Shown here: positions 1 to 7,440 of the stretch, piece after piece
Numbering within the stretch: the first letter of the stretch is position 1
Layout of the letters: each line of letters opens with the position of its first letter
Source of the DNA: Wylensekiella montiformis
Lineage (GTDB): Bacteria > Bacillota > Negativicutes > Selenomonadales > Selenomonadaceae
DNA: 64,000 nt
Direction: 5' to 3'
NCBI RefSeq assembly: GCF_009697385.1
Contig: NZ_VUNL01000008.1
Span: 88,405-152,404 of the forward strand
Made by a program: the position numbers and the translations under genes
The notes under the pieces: model-generated
Seen by the model: the letters and a program-made list of their open reading frames with translations, nothing else
What the model was told of the DNA's origin: nothing
Databases searched by the model: none

Positions 1-15
1 GAAGGCAGAATATCC

Positions 16-87
16 TGGCGGAGAATCCGGGAGTTTCACCCGGCTGCACGGATTTAGAGTCCGCGTGATCCATCCGATCCATCCTCC
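16..87 (-). tRNA. pylT: tRNA-Pyl (anticodon CUA)
   Basis: Amber suppressor tRNA that PylS charges with pyrrolysine. Read on the minus strand it folds as a 72-nt tRNA including an encoded CCA. It has a 7-bp acceptor stem with one G-U, a single nucleotide before the D stem, a 4-bp D stem (GATC/GATC) with a 5-nt loop, and a 6-bp anticodon stem with loop CTCTAAA (anticodon 57-55). The variable loop is only 3 nt (CAG) and the T stem has 5 bp. The long anticodon stem, tiny D loop and short variable loop are hallmarks of tRNA-Pyl. Its 5' end lies only four bases after the stop codon of the upstream corrinoid gene, so the two are almost certainly one transcript. Confidence 0.96.
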
Positions 88-91
88 TCAA

Positions 92-763
92 TTATCTATG
101 TGTTTCACGTTCCCGACGATGCCCATGCACCATCTCATTGGTAAGCCGAACGGCTTCCGCCGCATCGCGCGCATAACCGTCTGCTCCGATATGCCTCGCC
201 CAGGCGGGAGAAATCTGCCGGCCGCCGACCAGAACCTCAAAGTCATGACGCATCTCCTTCTCCCGAAGAAGATCCATCAGTTCACGCTGTTCGGGAACGG
301 TCGATGTCATCAGGGCAAAGCCGATAATAACCTCCGCCCTCCAGTCCTTCGCCTGTGCTATAGCCTCAGACGCTGAAACACTGCGGCCGAGGTCCAGGAC
401 TTCAAAACCATGCGCCCGAAGCACCGAGGTCACCAGCTGTTTGCCGATGTCATGAATATCGCCCGACACCGTATAAACTTCAATGCGTCCCTGAGCCAGC
501 GTTTCCTTTTCCGTCTGATAATCGTCAGACAGGACCTGCAGTACCGTTTCAAAGACATCGGCAGCCAGCAGCATCTGCGGAATATACAAACGGCCGGCAT
601 CAAAATCCCGGCTGAGTTTTTCTGCAGCGGGCAGGACGGCAGAGTGAATGATCTCCAGCAACGGAACCTTGGCATCGTACAGGTATTCCGCCTGACGAAC
701 CGCCTCGTCCGTATCAAGCTCTGTCAATGCCGCCTGCATGTTCCGAAACCCTTCTGTTTTCAT
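92..763 (-). CDS. Corrinoid protein (MtmC/MtbC/MttC family) cotranscribed with tRNA-Pyl
   Basis: A 223-residue methyl carrier with the two-part layout of the family: an N-terminal helical B12-binding cap, then a Rossmann B12-binding domain. The histidine-on motif appears as GDIHDIGK, followed by a GxALMTSTVP stretch and a GGRQISP loop. It would carry the methyl group between a substrate methyltransferase and an MtaA-like acceptor enzyme, in the cytoplasm. The start is ATG at 763 after a GGGAGG-like site; an in-frame extension upstream runs back through the terminator hairpin and is not credible. No partner methyltransferase lies next to it; one may lie beyond the left edge. It heads its own promoter/attenuator unit and pylT follows directly. 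Confidence 0.88.
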   Translation of the reverse strand: MKTEGFRNMQAALTELDTDEAVRQAEYLYDAKVPLLEIIHSAVLPAAEKLSRDFDAGRLYIPQMLLAADVFETVLQVLSDDYQTEKETLAQGRIEVYTVSGDIHDIGKQLVTSVLRAHGFEVLDLGRSVSASEAIAQAKDWRAEVIIGFALMTSTVPEQRELMDLLREKEMRHDFEVLVGGRQISPAWARHIGADGYARDAAEAVRLTNEMVHGHRRERETHR

Positions 764-796
764 GACCAAACGCGCCTCCCAGCTTCCTGAAAAACA

Positions 797-836
797 CAAA
801 AAGCCCGACAGAACGATACTGTCCGGCTCCCTTGCC
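797..836 (-). promoter_or_regulatory. Attenuator leader A: hexaloop hairpin overlapping terminator, upstream of corrinoid gene/pylT
   Basis: A short hairpin GGC-AAGGGA-GCC (836-825) shares its 3' arm with the terminator stem AGCCGGACAG/CTGTCGGGCT (828-802, one G-G mismatch, 7-nt loop), which is followed by TTTTTG. The two folds exclude each other, the layout of an antiterminator/terminator switch. The hexaloop has A at position 1 and G at position 4, as in ANTAR-regulator targets. The same design recurs at 8868, 16133 and 17690. Confidence 0.7.
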
Positions 837-877
837 ACCATATGAATAAAAAGATATTTGTATATCTATTTGTTACA

Positions 878-906
878 ATTATAGCACATTTATTTACAAC
901 ATTCAA
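878..906 (-). promoter_or_regulatory. Promoter A (sigma-70 type)
   Basis: The -35 box is TTGAAT (906-901) and the -10 box is TATAAT (883-878), with an exact 17-bp spacer. Transcription would start about 40 bases before the hexaloop hairpin and lead into the corrinoid gene and pylT. Confidence 0.75.
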
Positions 907-937
907 TCGATACAGACGATAAAATGAATGCTTTTGT

Positions 938-1399
938 TTATTTTTTTAATTCTTCCTGTATTTTTTTCATATCTTCCGCACTGGCTGACCGAAGAATCAG
1001 ACGAATCGACTCGACCGAAACCTCCCGCTGAAACCGCGTCCTGATCTGACTGGTCAGTTCCGCCAGCGTCCATTTGCGAATATCTTCCGGCGGCTGACAG
1101 GACATGCGCAGAATCTCCAGCCTCTCCTGAGGGGTAAACTTCTCCGGCGCGCCGGAACGCTGCAGATCCGACAACCCTTCCATGCGGTATCGGACAAATC
1201 GATTGCGCCATTTGCGGCAGGTTTTCTCCGAAATGCCGAGCTGACGGCCTATCTCGATATTCTCATGTCCTTCTGCAGCCAGCAGCACGATGCGTGACCG
1301 CAGATAAAGACGCCGCTCCACAGTCTGGCTGTTGACGTTATGACGCAGGCAGGACTCTTCTTCCGGACTCAGCACAATTCTTGCCGCAACTCTTGGCAC
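938..1399 (-). CDS. IS630-type helix-turn-helix protein without catalytic domain
   Basis: A 153-residue protein matching the N-terminal DNA-binding part of IS630-family transposases. It has IVLSPEEES near the start, an RSRIVLLAAEG helix, the HTH GRQLGISEKTCRKWRNRF and a second winged-helix-like segment to about residue 135, then a charged tail ending in KK. No DDE domain follows in any frame before the next promoter, so it is either a truncated transposase or a domesticated regulator. It lies about 25 bases after pylD and looks like the last gene of the pyl operon. GTG at 1399 is chosen because the alignment with IS630 proteins begins there; a TTG at 1420 is possible. Confidence 0.6.
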   Translation of the reverse strand: MPRVAARIVLSPEEESCLRHNVNSQTVERRLYLRSRIVLLAAEGHENIEIGRQLGISEKTCRKWRNRFVRYRMEGLSDLQRSGAPEKFTPQERLEILRMSCQPPEDIRKWTLAELTSQIRTRFQREVSVESIRLILRSASAEDMKKIQEELKK

Positions 1400-1424
1400 A
1401 ACACCGCCCCCTTCTGCCAATAGT

Positions 1425-2276
1425 TTATCCTATTTTTTGGTTTTCGTCAAAAAGGTGCAGTGCCGCTTCGGCCTGCAATGTACAAGCCATCGCCGCAACG
1501 CCGAGTTCCAGCGGATCGTGAATGACCTGCTGCGCATGACGCGCCATGACAGCCGGCGATACTCCGCAGGGGATTCCCGGCGCGGCGATGATCGTCTCCG
1601 CATCAACCTGATCCAGCCCGATAAGATCGGGCGCTGTTGTCGCTTCGAGGTAAAGATTGCTGGCGGCCAGCGCCTCGTCCAGACTTCCCGCCAGATAAAA
1701 ATGAGAACGACCGCGAAACGCCTCTGTGCGCGCTGGATCGCAATCATAAATGACGATATCAGCGCCGCGGCCGCGCAAAAATTCCGCGCCGTCCCGGCCG
1801 ACAACGCCGGCTCCCAAAACCGTCACGGAACGATGATGAAGGTCTCCGGCGCGCGCGGCCAGTGCGGCAGCAAACGCCCGCCCTGTGCAGGCGCTGTTCT
1901 CCACCGAGCAGTGCGCGTGCAGATCAATCATGGTGCAAGTCAGATCATCCGCAATAAAAATCTGTCCGGCTCCCCGCTCCACGGCCTCAGCCATACCAGC
2001 AGCATCCGGCTGATCCGTCACAAAACAATCCATTCCGATATAGGACAGGATTGCCTCCACACTGTCGGAAAATCCGCCGATAATGCCCTGCCCTGTTGTC
2101 AGCGGAATAATACCTACCCGGGCCGTATGAAGCCGCTTCAGGAAGCGGCTGTCCCCGCCTGCCGCCAGCATGGCAAGTCCCGCCAGGCCGTATCCCGTCT
2201 GACTGGTCAGCTCTTCATCATGCAGGGCCATCCGCCGCCGGATATGCTGAATATCGTTCTCTGTCAGTCTGGTCAT
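1425..2276 (-). CDS. pylD: Pyrrolysine biosynthesis dehydrogenase PylD
   Basis: Last enzyme of pyrrolysine synthesis: it oxidises the lysine-methylornithine dipeptide made by PylC, after which the pyrroline ring closes. The 283-residue protein opens with the typical LTENDIQHIRRR helix. It carries TTGQGIIGGFSD near residue 60 and a Rossmann nucleotide-binding loop VLGAGVVGRDGAEFL near residue 155. The end has the GIPCGVSPA segment of the family. Its ATG overlaps the stop codon of pylC (ATGA), so the two are translationally coupled. Confidence 0.95.
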   Translation of the reverse strand: MTRLTENDIQHIRRRMALHDEELTSQTGYGLAGLAMLAAGGDSRFLKRLHTARVGIIPLTTGQGIIGGFSDSVEAILSYIGMDCFVTDQPDAAGMAEAVERGAGQIFIADDLTCTMIDLHAHCSVENSACTGRAFAAALAARAGDLHHRSVTVLGAGVVGRDGAEFLRGRGADIVIYDCDPARTEAFRGRSHFYLAGSLDEALAASNLYLEATTAPDLIGLDQVDAETIIAAPGIPCGVSPAVMARHAQQVIHDPLELGVAAMACTLQAEAALHLFDENQKIG

Positions 2277-3481
2277 AGTACATACTCCCTTTCATCGCAA
2301 TCCGTCAGATTCTCATCGAGCTCCGGACACTCCAAATGCTCCTGATCCAGTATCGTTCGAATAACCTCCTCATGTTTTTTCCATGCTTCTTTGCGGCTGT
2401 CCGCTGTGATCATCAATGTCGCAGCCCAGCTCGCGCGGCCCGGCCGATAATTCGTCAAAGCCTCGTCCGCGCCAAAGAAACCATACGTCCAGTTCAATGC
2501 CCCCTGCGTGCCCATGATATGTTCGCCTACAAAGCGCAGCTGGCCGGCCGCGACATAAATGTGTTCATAAATCACACCGCGTTCCGGGCAGCGGGGACAG
2601 CACAGCACGCCTCCGCTGCCGATTCCCTCTGCATAAATGGCCGGAGGAACCACTCCTGTCGAATGATACACGGCGGTCAGCGTCTGACTTGGCAGGCGCG
2701 CATCAATTTCCAGTACCTTAAGCTGGCCGTCATTGAGAATCGCTTCCACATCCATGATTCCATCGAGCTTGACCATTTCCGCAAGCTCTCCCGCACATTT
2801 CGCAAAATCACTCTGCAATTTCGGACTGAGACCGCTGGGACAGATGACCCGTTTGCAATCGTACCGGTCGTCCATTTCCAGCTCCGTAACCTCAAACGTC
2901 CACATCCGGCCCTTCTCGGCAATAATCTCAATCGAATACGACGGGCCTTCCAGATATTCCTGCACCACAACATCAGTCAGGCCGGGATGCCTGGCCTGAT
3001 AAAGTTCCAGTTTGGCGCGTTCTGAGATTCGGCATACGCCCTCGCTGCCGCTGCGGTCGGAAGGCTTGGCAATAACGGGGAACGAGCAATTTGGCCAATA
3101 GCGCGGCGACGGAACGCCAAGCTTATGGAACATAGCATCGGACGCCAGCTTGGAGCGGGTAATGCGATAGGCATCCATACAAAACATCATCTTCACACCG
3201 CATTCCCGCGCCGTTTCATCGATCACCGACAGGACGGGAAGCTTTTCCAGCGCGGGAATGATAAAATCATGTTCCCGCATGACCTGCTGAAGCTTATCCG
3301 CTTCCATGATGTCAAAACAGAGAAATGTGTCAGCCATCGCCGAAGCCGCACAATCCGGGTCCAGATCTACCACCGTAACCTGCCAACCGGATTTTTTCAT
3401 TAAATAGACAGCCTCAACACCCTGCAGCTTGCCGCCGAGCACCAGCACCTTTTTCTTCCTGCTGCCATGTTCTTCATTCAT
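2273..3481 (-). CDS. pylC: 3-methyl-D-ornithine:lysine ligase PylC (ATP-grasp)
   Basis: Joins lysine to 3-methylornithine using ATP. The 402 residues show an N-terminal nucleotide-binding fold (VLVLGGKLQGVEAVYLMKK), a central ATP-grasp lid (FPVIAKPSDRSGSEGVCRIS, VVQEYLEGPSYSIEI) and the metal-binding region LKVLEIDARLPSQTLTA. The family usually has about 360-400 residues, so this is full length. It overlaps pylB and pylD by ATGA junctions at both ends, and the three act in sequence in the cytoplasm. Confidence 0.95.
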   Translation of the reverse strand: MNEEHGSRKKKVLVLGGKLQGVEAVYLMKKSGWQVTVVDLDPDCAASAMADTFLCFDIMEADKLQQVMREHDFIIPALEKLPVLSVIDETARECGVKMMFCMDAYRITRSKLASDAMFHKLGVPSPRYWPNCSFPVIAKPSDRSGSEGVCRISERAKLELYQARHPGLTDVVVQEYLEGPSYSIEIIAEKGRMWTFEVTELEMDDRYDCKRVICPSGLSPKLQSDFAKCAGELAEMVKLDGIMDVEAILNDGQLKVLEIDARLPSQTLTAVYHSTGVVPPAIYAEGIGSGGVLCCPRCPERGVIYEHIYVAAGQLRFVGEHIMGTQGALNWTYGFFGADEALTNYRPGRASWAATLMITADSRKEAWKKHEEVIRTILDQEHLECPELDENLTDCDEREYVL

Positions 3482-4569
3482 ACAGATACCCTCTTTCTCT
3501 CATTCCGGCAATCCTGACGATGGGCCACGTCCAGCCACTGCGCATATTGTTTCGATGATGCGGCCCGAAGCCCGCAGCGTGCCAGCACCGGCTGAATTCC
3601 CTGAACGGTACGGGCTCCGTCGCCAATATCCTTCTCGCTCTGCGCAACACCGGCCAGTCCGGCATCCGGCGGAATCAGCGAAGTGACCACATTGGCTCCT
3701 GCATCCAAACGGGATTTCAGCCCCTGCAGCCCCTCCACATCCAGCGAAGCCGGAATCAGACGATTCGGGAACAGCAGCCGCATCACTGCGATCAAATTGA
3801 GTTCCCGGCTGCAGCTTCCCGCCTGCACGTTTTCCAATGGCGTCCCCTTCTGCGGTACGAAAGTCATGGTACGAACCTGTCGTGCCCCGAGCAGTTCCAT
3901 CTGGCGAAGGGAATGAATCTGATCGGCCGTGGTATCGCCCACCCCGGTCAGCAATCCTTCTTCGACCAGCAGTCCATATCGACGGGCCGACAGCTTGCGC
4001 TCCCAGCGTTCCTGATAGGGCTGGTCCAGACGCAGGCGGTCGTAAAGTGCAGGCGTATGCGTCTCCTGATACAGCGCGTACCAGTCGGCGCCGGCCTCCC
4101 GCAAATAGGGCAGCAGTCGCTCTGGGACAATTCCCGGCGACACCATCAGTGGCAGCCCTGTCTCTTCACGGACCGCACGGATAAGTTCGAGCAGCCGCTC
4201 ATAGCCGCGTTCACCGTCATTCAGATAATATGGATCTTCCCCCATGGTCAGATCCAAAAGGTTTACACCGGAATCCTTTAGACGCACCGCCGCTTCCAGA
4301 ATCTCCTCCCGGCTTCTGCGATACCGGATGCTTTGCCGGTTCTGACTGCGGAATCCGCAAAAGCGGCAGCCGTTTCGGCAATAGGTAGAAAAATAAACAA
4401 ATCCGTACAAAAAAACCTCAGGGCCGAAATTCTGCTGACGAATCCGGCGCGCCTCCCGAAACAGCGCATCACGTTCCGCCGGATCCGTAAGTTCCAGCAT
4501 ATAGGCCAGCTCCGCGTGGCTTAGTTCCGCTCCGCAGCGATTGCGAAAAAGGATCTGCTTGATATTCAT
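3478..4569 (-). CDS. pylB: 3-methylornithine synthase PylB (radical SAM)
   Basis: Radical SAM mutase that rearranges lysine to 3-methylornithine, the first committed step of pyrrolysine synthesis. The cluster motif CRNGCRFC (C-x3-C-x2-C) sits near residue 65 within YFSTYCRNGCRFCGFRSQN, followed by LLDLTMGEDPYY and a TIM-barrel of the BioB/HydE type. ATG at 4569 is preferred: it follows a GGGG-rich ribosome site and matches the family start, whereas the 25-residue extension upstream does not. The length is 363 residues, near the family norm. Confidence 0.95.
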   Translation of the reverse strand: MNIKQILFRNRCGAELSHAELAYMLELTDPAERDALFREARRIRQQNFGPEVFLYGFVYFSTYCRNGCRFCGFRSQNRQSIRYRRSREEILEAAVRLKDSGVNLLDLTMGEDPYYLNDGERGYERLLELIRAVREETGLPLMVSPGIVPERLLPYLREAGADWYALYQETHTPALYDRLRLDQPYQERWERKLSARRYGLLVEEGLLTGVGDTTADQIHSLRQMELLGARQVRTMTFVPQKGTPLENVQAGSCSRELNLIAVMRLLFPNRLIPASLDVEGLQGLKSRLDAGANVVTSLIPPDAGLAGVAQSEKDIGDGARTVQGIQPVLARCGLRAASSKQYAQWLDVAHRQDCRNERKRVSV

Positions 4570-4582
4570 GGTTTTCCCCTCC

Positions 4583-5431
4583 TCAGGACAGATTGAGACG
4601 CACCCCGTCAAGATAAGCCAGACTGCGGCTGTACGGTTTGACATGACGGGCGCCCTCTTTCATCATGGCCAGCCGTTCCAGTCCGAATCCCCATCCTACC
4701 CAGGTCGAATCAATCCCCCAGGCATCGTCGAGAACATGCGGGCCCATGGCGCCGGAAGCCGCTTCGATTCCCTGCCAGGTCACATCCATGGTATCGCCGT
4801 AAACGACCGATTCTTCCCGTTCCAGCCGGAAATCCGGCAACCCCGCTGCCTCCATGACCAGTTTGGCAAAATCCCGTAAATGCGCCAGACGCTCTTCCGG
4901 ATCCAGCCCCCACTCCACGAGGTTCAGCATCGTAAACTCATTCAAGTGCGTACTGCCCTGCGACTCCTTGCGGAAGCATGACCCCACTTCAAAAATACGA
5001 ATTGGCCCGCTCCAAAGCCGCATCAGGCTTTTGGACACATCATAGAGATTCGGGGCCAGCATCGGCCTGAGGCACCGGTTCTTATCCAGCCAGAACACCT
5101 GGGAAAACAATGCGTGCCGATCATCGATCGTCATGCGCGCCAGCATCTGCCGGGAAAGAATCGTCGGCGTCGTCACCTGCACAAAGCCGACTCCCGTCAG
5201 GACGTCAACCAGTTTTTCCGTCAGGCGGCATACGGCAGGGCGCCGGACAGACTCGCGGAAGGTATCCAGCCGGCGGCGTCCACGGGAAGCGAGCTCCTTT
5301 TCCCGCAAGTAGAACGTCTTATCCCGTTCACGCGTTGAACAGAACCACTCATCCAGAACCTCATCACCGCCCAGTTCCACCAAGCGTTCGCGCTGTGTTT
5401 TTGTCCAATGGATACGATCTGACCACTCCAT
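4583..5431 (-). CDS. pylS: Pyrrolysyl-tRNA synthetase, catalytic domain (PylSc type)
   Basis: Class II aminoacyl-tRNA synthetase core that charges tRNA-Pyl. At 282 residues it matches the separate bacterial PylSc and lacks the tRNA-binding N-terminal domain of archaeal PylS. Visible are motif 2 (RIFEVGSCFRKES), the substrate pocket RPMLAPNLYDVSKSL, FTMLNLVEWG (the Asn that contacts pyrrolysine is kept; the position equivalent to archaeal Cys348 is Val), VVYGDTMDV, and motif 3 GWGFGLERLAM. A GTG at 5440 overlaps the upstream stop, but ATG at 5431 has the better-placed AGGAG site. No pylSn candidate occurs in the window. Confidence 0.96.
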   Translation of the reverse strand: MEWSDRIHWTKTQRERLVELGGDEVLDEWFCSTRERDKTFYLREKELASRGRRRLDTFRESVRRPAVCRLTEKLVDVLTGVGFVQVTTPTILSRQMLARMTIDDRHALFSQVFWLDKNRCLRPMLAPNLYDVSKSLMRLWSGPIRIFEVGSCFRKESQGSTHLNEFTMLNLVEWGLDPEERLAHLRDFAKLVMEAAGLPDFRLEREESVVYGDTMDVTWQGIEAASGAMGPHVLDDAWGIDSTWVGWGFGLERLAMMKEGARHVKPYSRSLAYLDGVRLNLS

Positions 5432-5436
5432 GCTTC

Positions 5437-7335
5437 TCACTTCTCCTTCGAATGATCCGGAAACATCGTTCCCTCAAAGAATAATCGCTGAAAATCCGTC
5501 TGGCTCGCCGCCTCAACAAACCGGATTTGGCGGGACAGCTCTCCTGCCTTATCGCGCAGATCCCGGTCAAACAAAGCGGCAAGCGCTCCCTCGCTGGCCG
5601 CATTGCCGATGCTTTCAATGACTGCGCCGGGACAAAGGGGAAACATCCGAATCCGGCAGGCATTCTCCTTATCGATGTAGCTGCCGAAGGCCCCGGCCAG
5701 CAAGATCCGCTCAGGAGCCTTTCCGCCGCCGGCGCGAATGAGCAGAACCGCACCGGCATACAGTGCGCCTTTCGCCAGCTGAACGGCCCGTACATCCTTC
5801 TGCGTAATGACCAGTTCTTTGCCCGTCCCCGACTCCTCGGCCGTCGCGAGAACAAACTCCCGGCTGTGGCGCCCTGCCGGCCGCAGCCGCGGAGAATCCG
5901 TCTCCTTGCGAAACGTCCCGTCCGGCCCGATCAAACCACAGCGAACGAACTCGGCGATGACGTCGATAATCCCTGATCCGCAGATGCCTTTGGGCTTTCC
6001 TCCGCCGATCACCCGGCAGAAAGGCAGCCCCGTTGCCGCATCGATGCGAACCCTCTCGATCGCTCCCGGTGCGGCCCGCATCCCGCAGGAAATTTCCGCT
6101 CCCTCCAGCGCCGGGCCGGTCGCACAGGAAGTAGACCAGATGCCCTCTGCATCGCCATAATCGATCTCGCCGTTCGTTCCGATGTCAATCACCATCGTCC
6201 GGACCGGCTGCTGATCCAAGCGTTCAGCAAGCAGGACGGCCACGTTATCTGCACCGACGAATCCCGCTTCGATCGGCAGGCAGGAAACATCTCCGAACTG
6301 CGGTACCTTCAGCCCAAGCTGCCCGGCCGGCAAAGTGACCGGGCGGCGCAGAACGGAAACAAACGGCGATTTGCCGATTCTTTCCGGATCGAGTCCCAGA
6401 AAAAGATGCTCCATAACGGTGTTGCCGGCAACGATCATTTCGTAGATCCGCTCCGCGCGAATCCCGGCTTTCTCCGCCAGATCTCCGGCCAGCCGCCCGA
6501 TATCCTGACGGACCAGATCTGCAAGCTGCCGAAGTCCGTCTGAATGCATCATGACATGAGAAATCCGGGAAACTACATCATCACCGCAGCATATCTGCCC
6601 GTTCATACAGGAACATCGCGCCAAAACCCGCCCTGTGGAGAGATCCGCCAGCGATGCCGCAATGGTCGTAGTACCGAGATCCACAGCCATTCCATATAAT
6701 TCAGGATTTTCTGTCTCGGGAACAGGTCCGGCATCAATGATCTCCGTTGCCTCTCCGGATGACAGAAAAACCGCCTGAACCCGCCAGCGGCACTTACGCA
6801 GCAGTGCCGGCAGGCGAAGGAGCAGCCCGTACCGGCAGCATGTCTTCTCCTTCATGCGCCCCGTTTCACAAGCTACCGCCTCGCACAAACGCTCTTCATC
6901 CGAGCGAAAATCCTCCAGCGACGGAGGAGACATCGTCACACATACGGATTGAACGCGCGGATTCAACAGGAACCTTGCCCGCCTGCCCCGCTCGACAATC
7001 ACTCCTTGCTCAGTCCGGCTCTCCGCCGGGATTTCCACCGTGGCGTCCTGATAAAGCTCCAGGCAACAGGCCAGACGGAAATTTTTTTGCCGTTCCTGCA
7101 GCGTCAGACATTTTTTCTCGTTCCAGGTCAGAGGATTTACGGCGCCTTCACGGATCAGATTCTGCATAGGCCGTCCTTTGATATGAACCCGCACCTTGCA
7201 TTTTCCGCAAGTACCGTGTCCGCCGCAGACCGCCCGGATCTCCAGCCCGTTCTGCCGGATCGTTTCCAGCACCGTTTCCCGCTGTCGGACCTTGATGCGC
7301 CGTCCTGACGGCTGGAACAAAATTCTCACTGCCAT
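5437..7335 (-). CDS. Corrinoid reductive activase, ferredoxin + ASKHA (RACo/RamA-like)
   Basis: Uses ATP to reduce inactive Co(II) corrinoid protein to Co(I). The 632 residues hold an N-terminal [2Fe-2S] ferredoxin domain (Cys37, Cys43, Cys46 in CGGHGTCGKC and Cys90), a linker, and a C-terminal ASKHA ATPase (GMAVDLGTTTIAAS, VIDIGTNGEID, CGMRAAPGAIE, GGKPKGICGSGIID). ATG at 7335 follows an AAAGGCGG site and aligns with the family start. It heads the segment RACo-pylS-pylB-pylC-pylD-HTH, which has no obvious promoter of its own and probably depends on readthrough from mtmB. Confidence 0.9.
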   Translation of the reverse strand: MAVRILFQPSGRRIKVRQRETVLETIRQNGLEIRAVCGGHGTCGKCKVRVHIKGRPMQNLIREGAVNPLTWNEKKCLTLQERQKNFRLACCLELYQDATVEIPAESRTEQGVIVERGRRARFLLNPRVQSVCVTMSPPSLEDFRSDEERLCEAVACETGRMKEKTCCRYGLLLRLPALLRKCRWRVQAVFLSSGEATEIIDAGPVPETENPELYGMAVDLGTTTIAASLADLSTGRVLARCSCMNGQICCGDDVVSRISHVMMHSDGLRQLADLVRQDIGRLAGDLAEKAGIRAERIYEMIVAGNTVMEHLFLGLDPERIGKSPFVSVLRRPVTLPAGQLGLKVPQFGDVSCLPIEAGFVGADNVAVLLAERLDQQPVRTMVIDIGTNGEIDYGDAEGIWSTSCATGPALEGAEISCGMRAAPGAIERVRIDAATGLPFCRVIGGGKPKGICGSGIIDVIAEFVRCGLIGPDGTFRKETDSPRLRPAGRHSREFVLATAEESGTGKELVITQKDVRAVQLAKGALYAGAVLLIRAGGGKAPERILLAGAFGSYIDKENACRIRMFPLCPGAVIESIGNAASEGALAALFDRDLRDKAGELSRQIRFVEAASQTDFQRLFFEGTMFPDHSKEK

Positions 7336-7380
7336 CGCTCTTCCGCCTTTCTTCTGCTGCATGACCGCTTACCGGAACAG

Positions 7381-7426
7381 AAAAAGGGTCCAGGAGTTCC
7401 GGCCCTGCGAAACTTCTGTACCCTTT
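7381..7426 (-). terminator. Hairpin with short T run between mtmB and the activase-pyl operon
   Basis: A long imperfect stem is read on the minus strand: AAAGGGT pairs with ACCCTTT, and inside it CAG/CTG and AGTTTC/GGAACT segments pair. It is followed by five T. It lies right after the mtmB stop codon, with no promoter recognisable between it and the next gene. It may be a partial terminator that sets the ratio of mtmB to pyl messages. Confidence 0.6.
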
Positions 7427-7440
7427 CCCCTTAGAACACG

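Noticed and set aside
797..841. Longer N terminus for the first corrinoid protein (26 extra residues)
   Set aside because: The extra codons lie in the terminator hairpin of the leader and match nothing in the family.
5438..5440. GTG start for pylS overlapping the activase stop
   Set aside because: The AGGAG site is only two bases away from it; the ATG nine bases downstream is better spaced.
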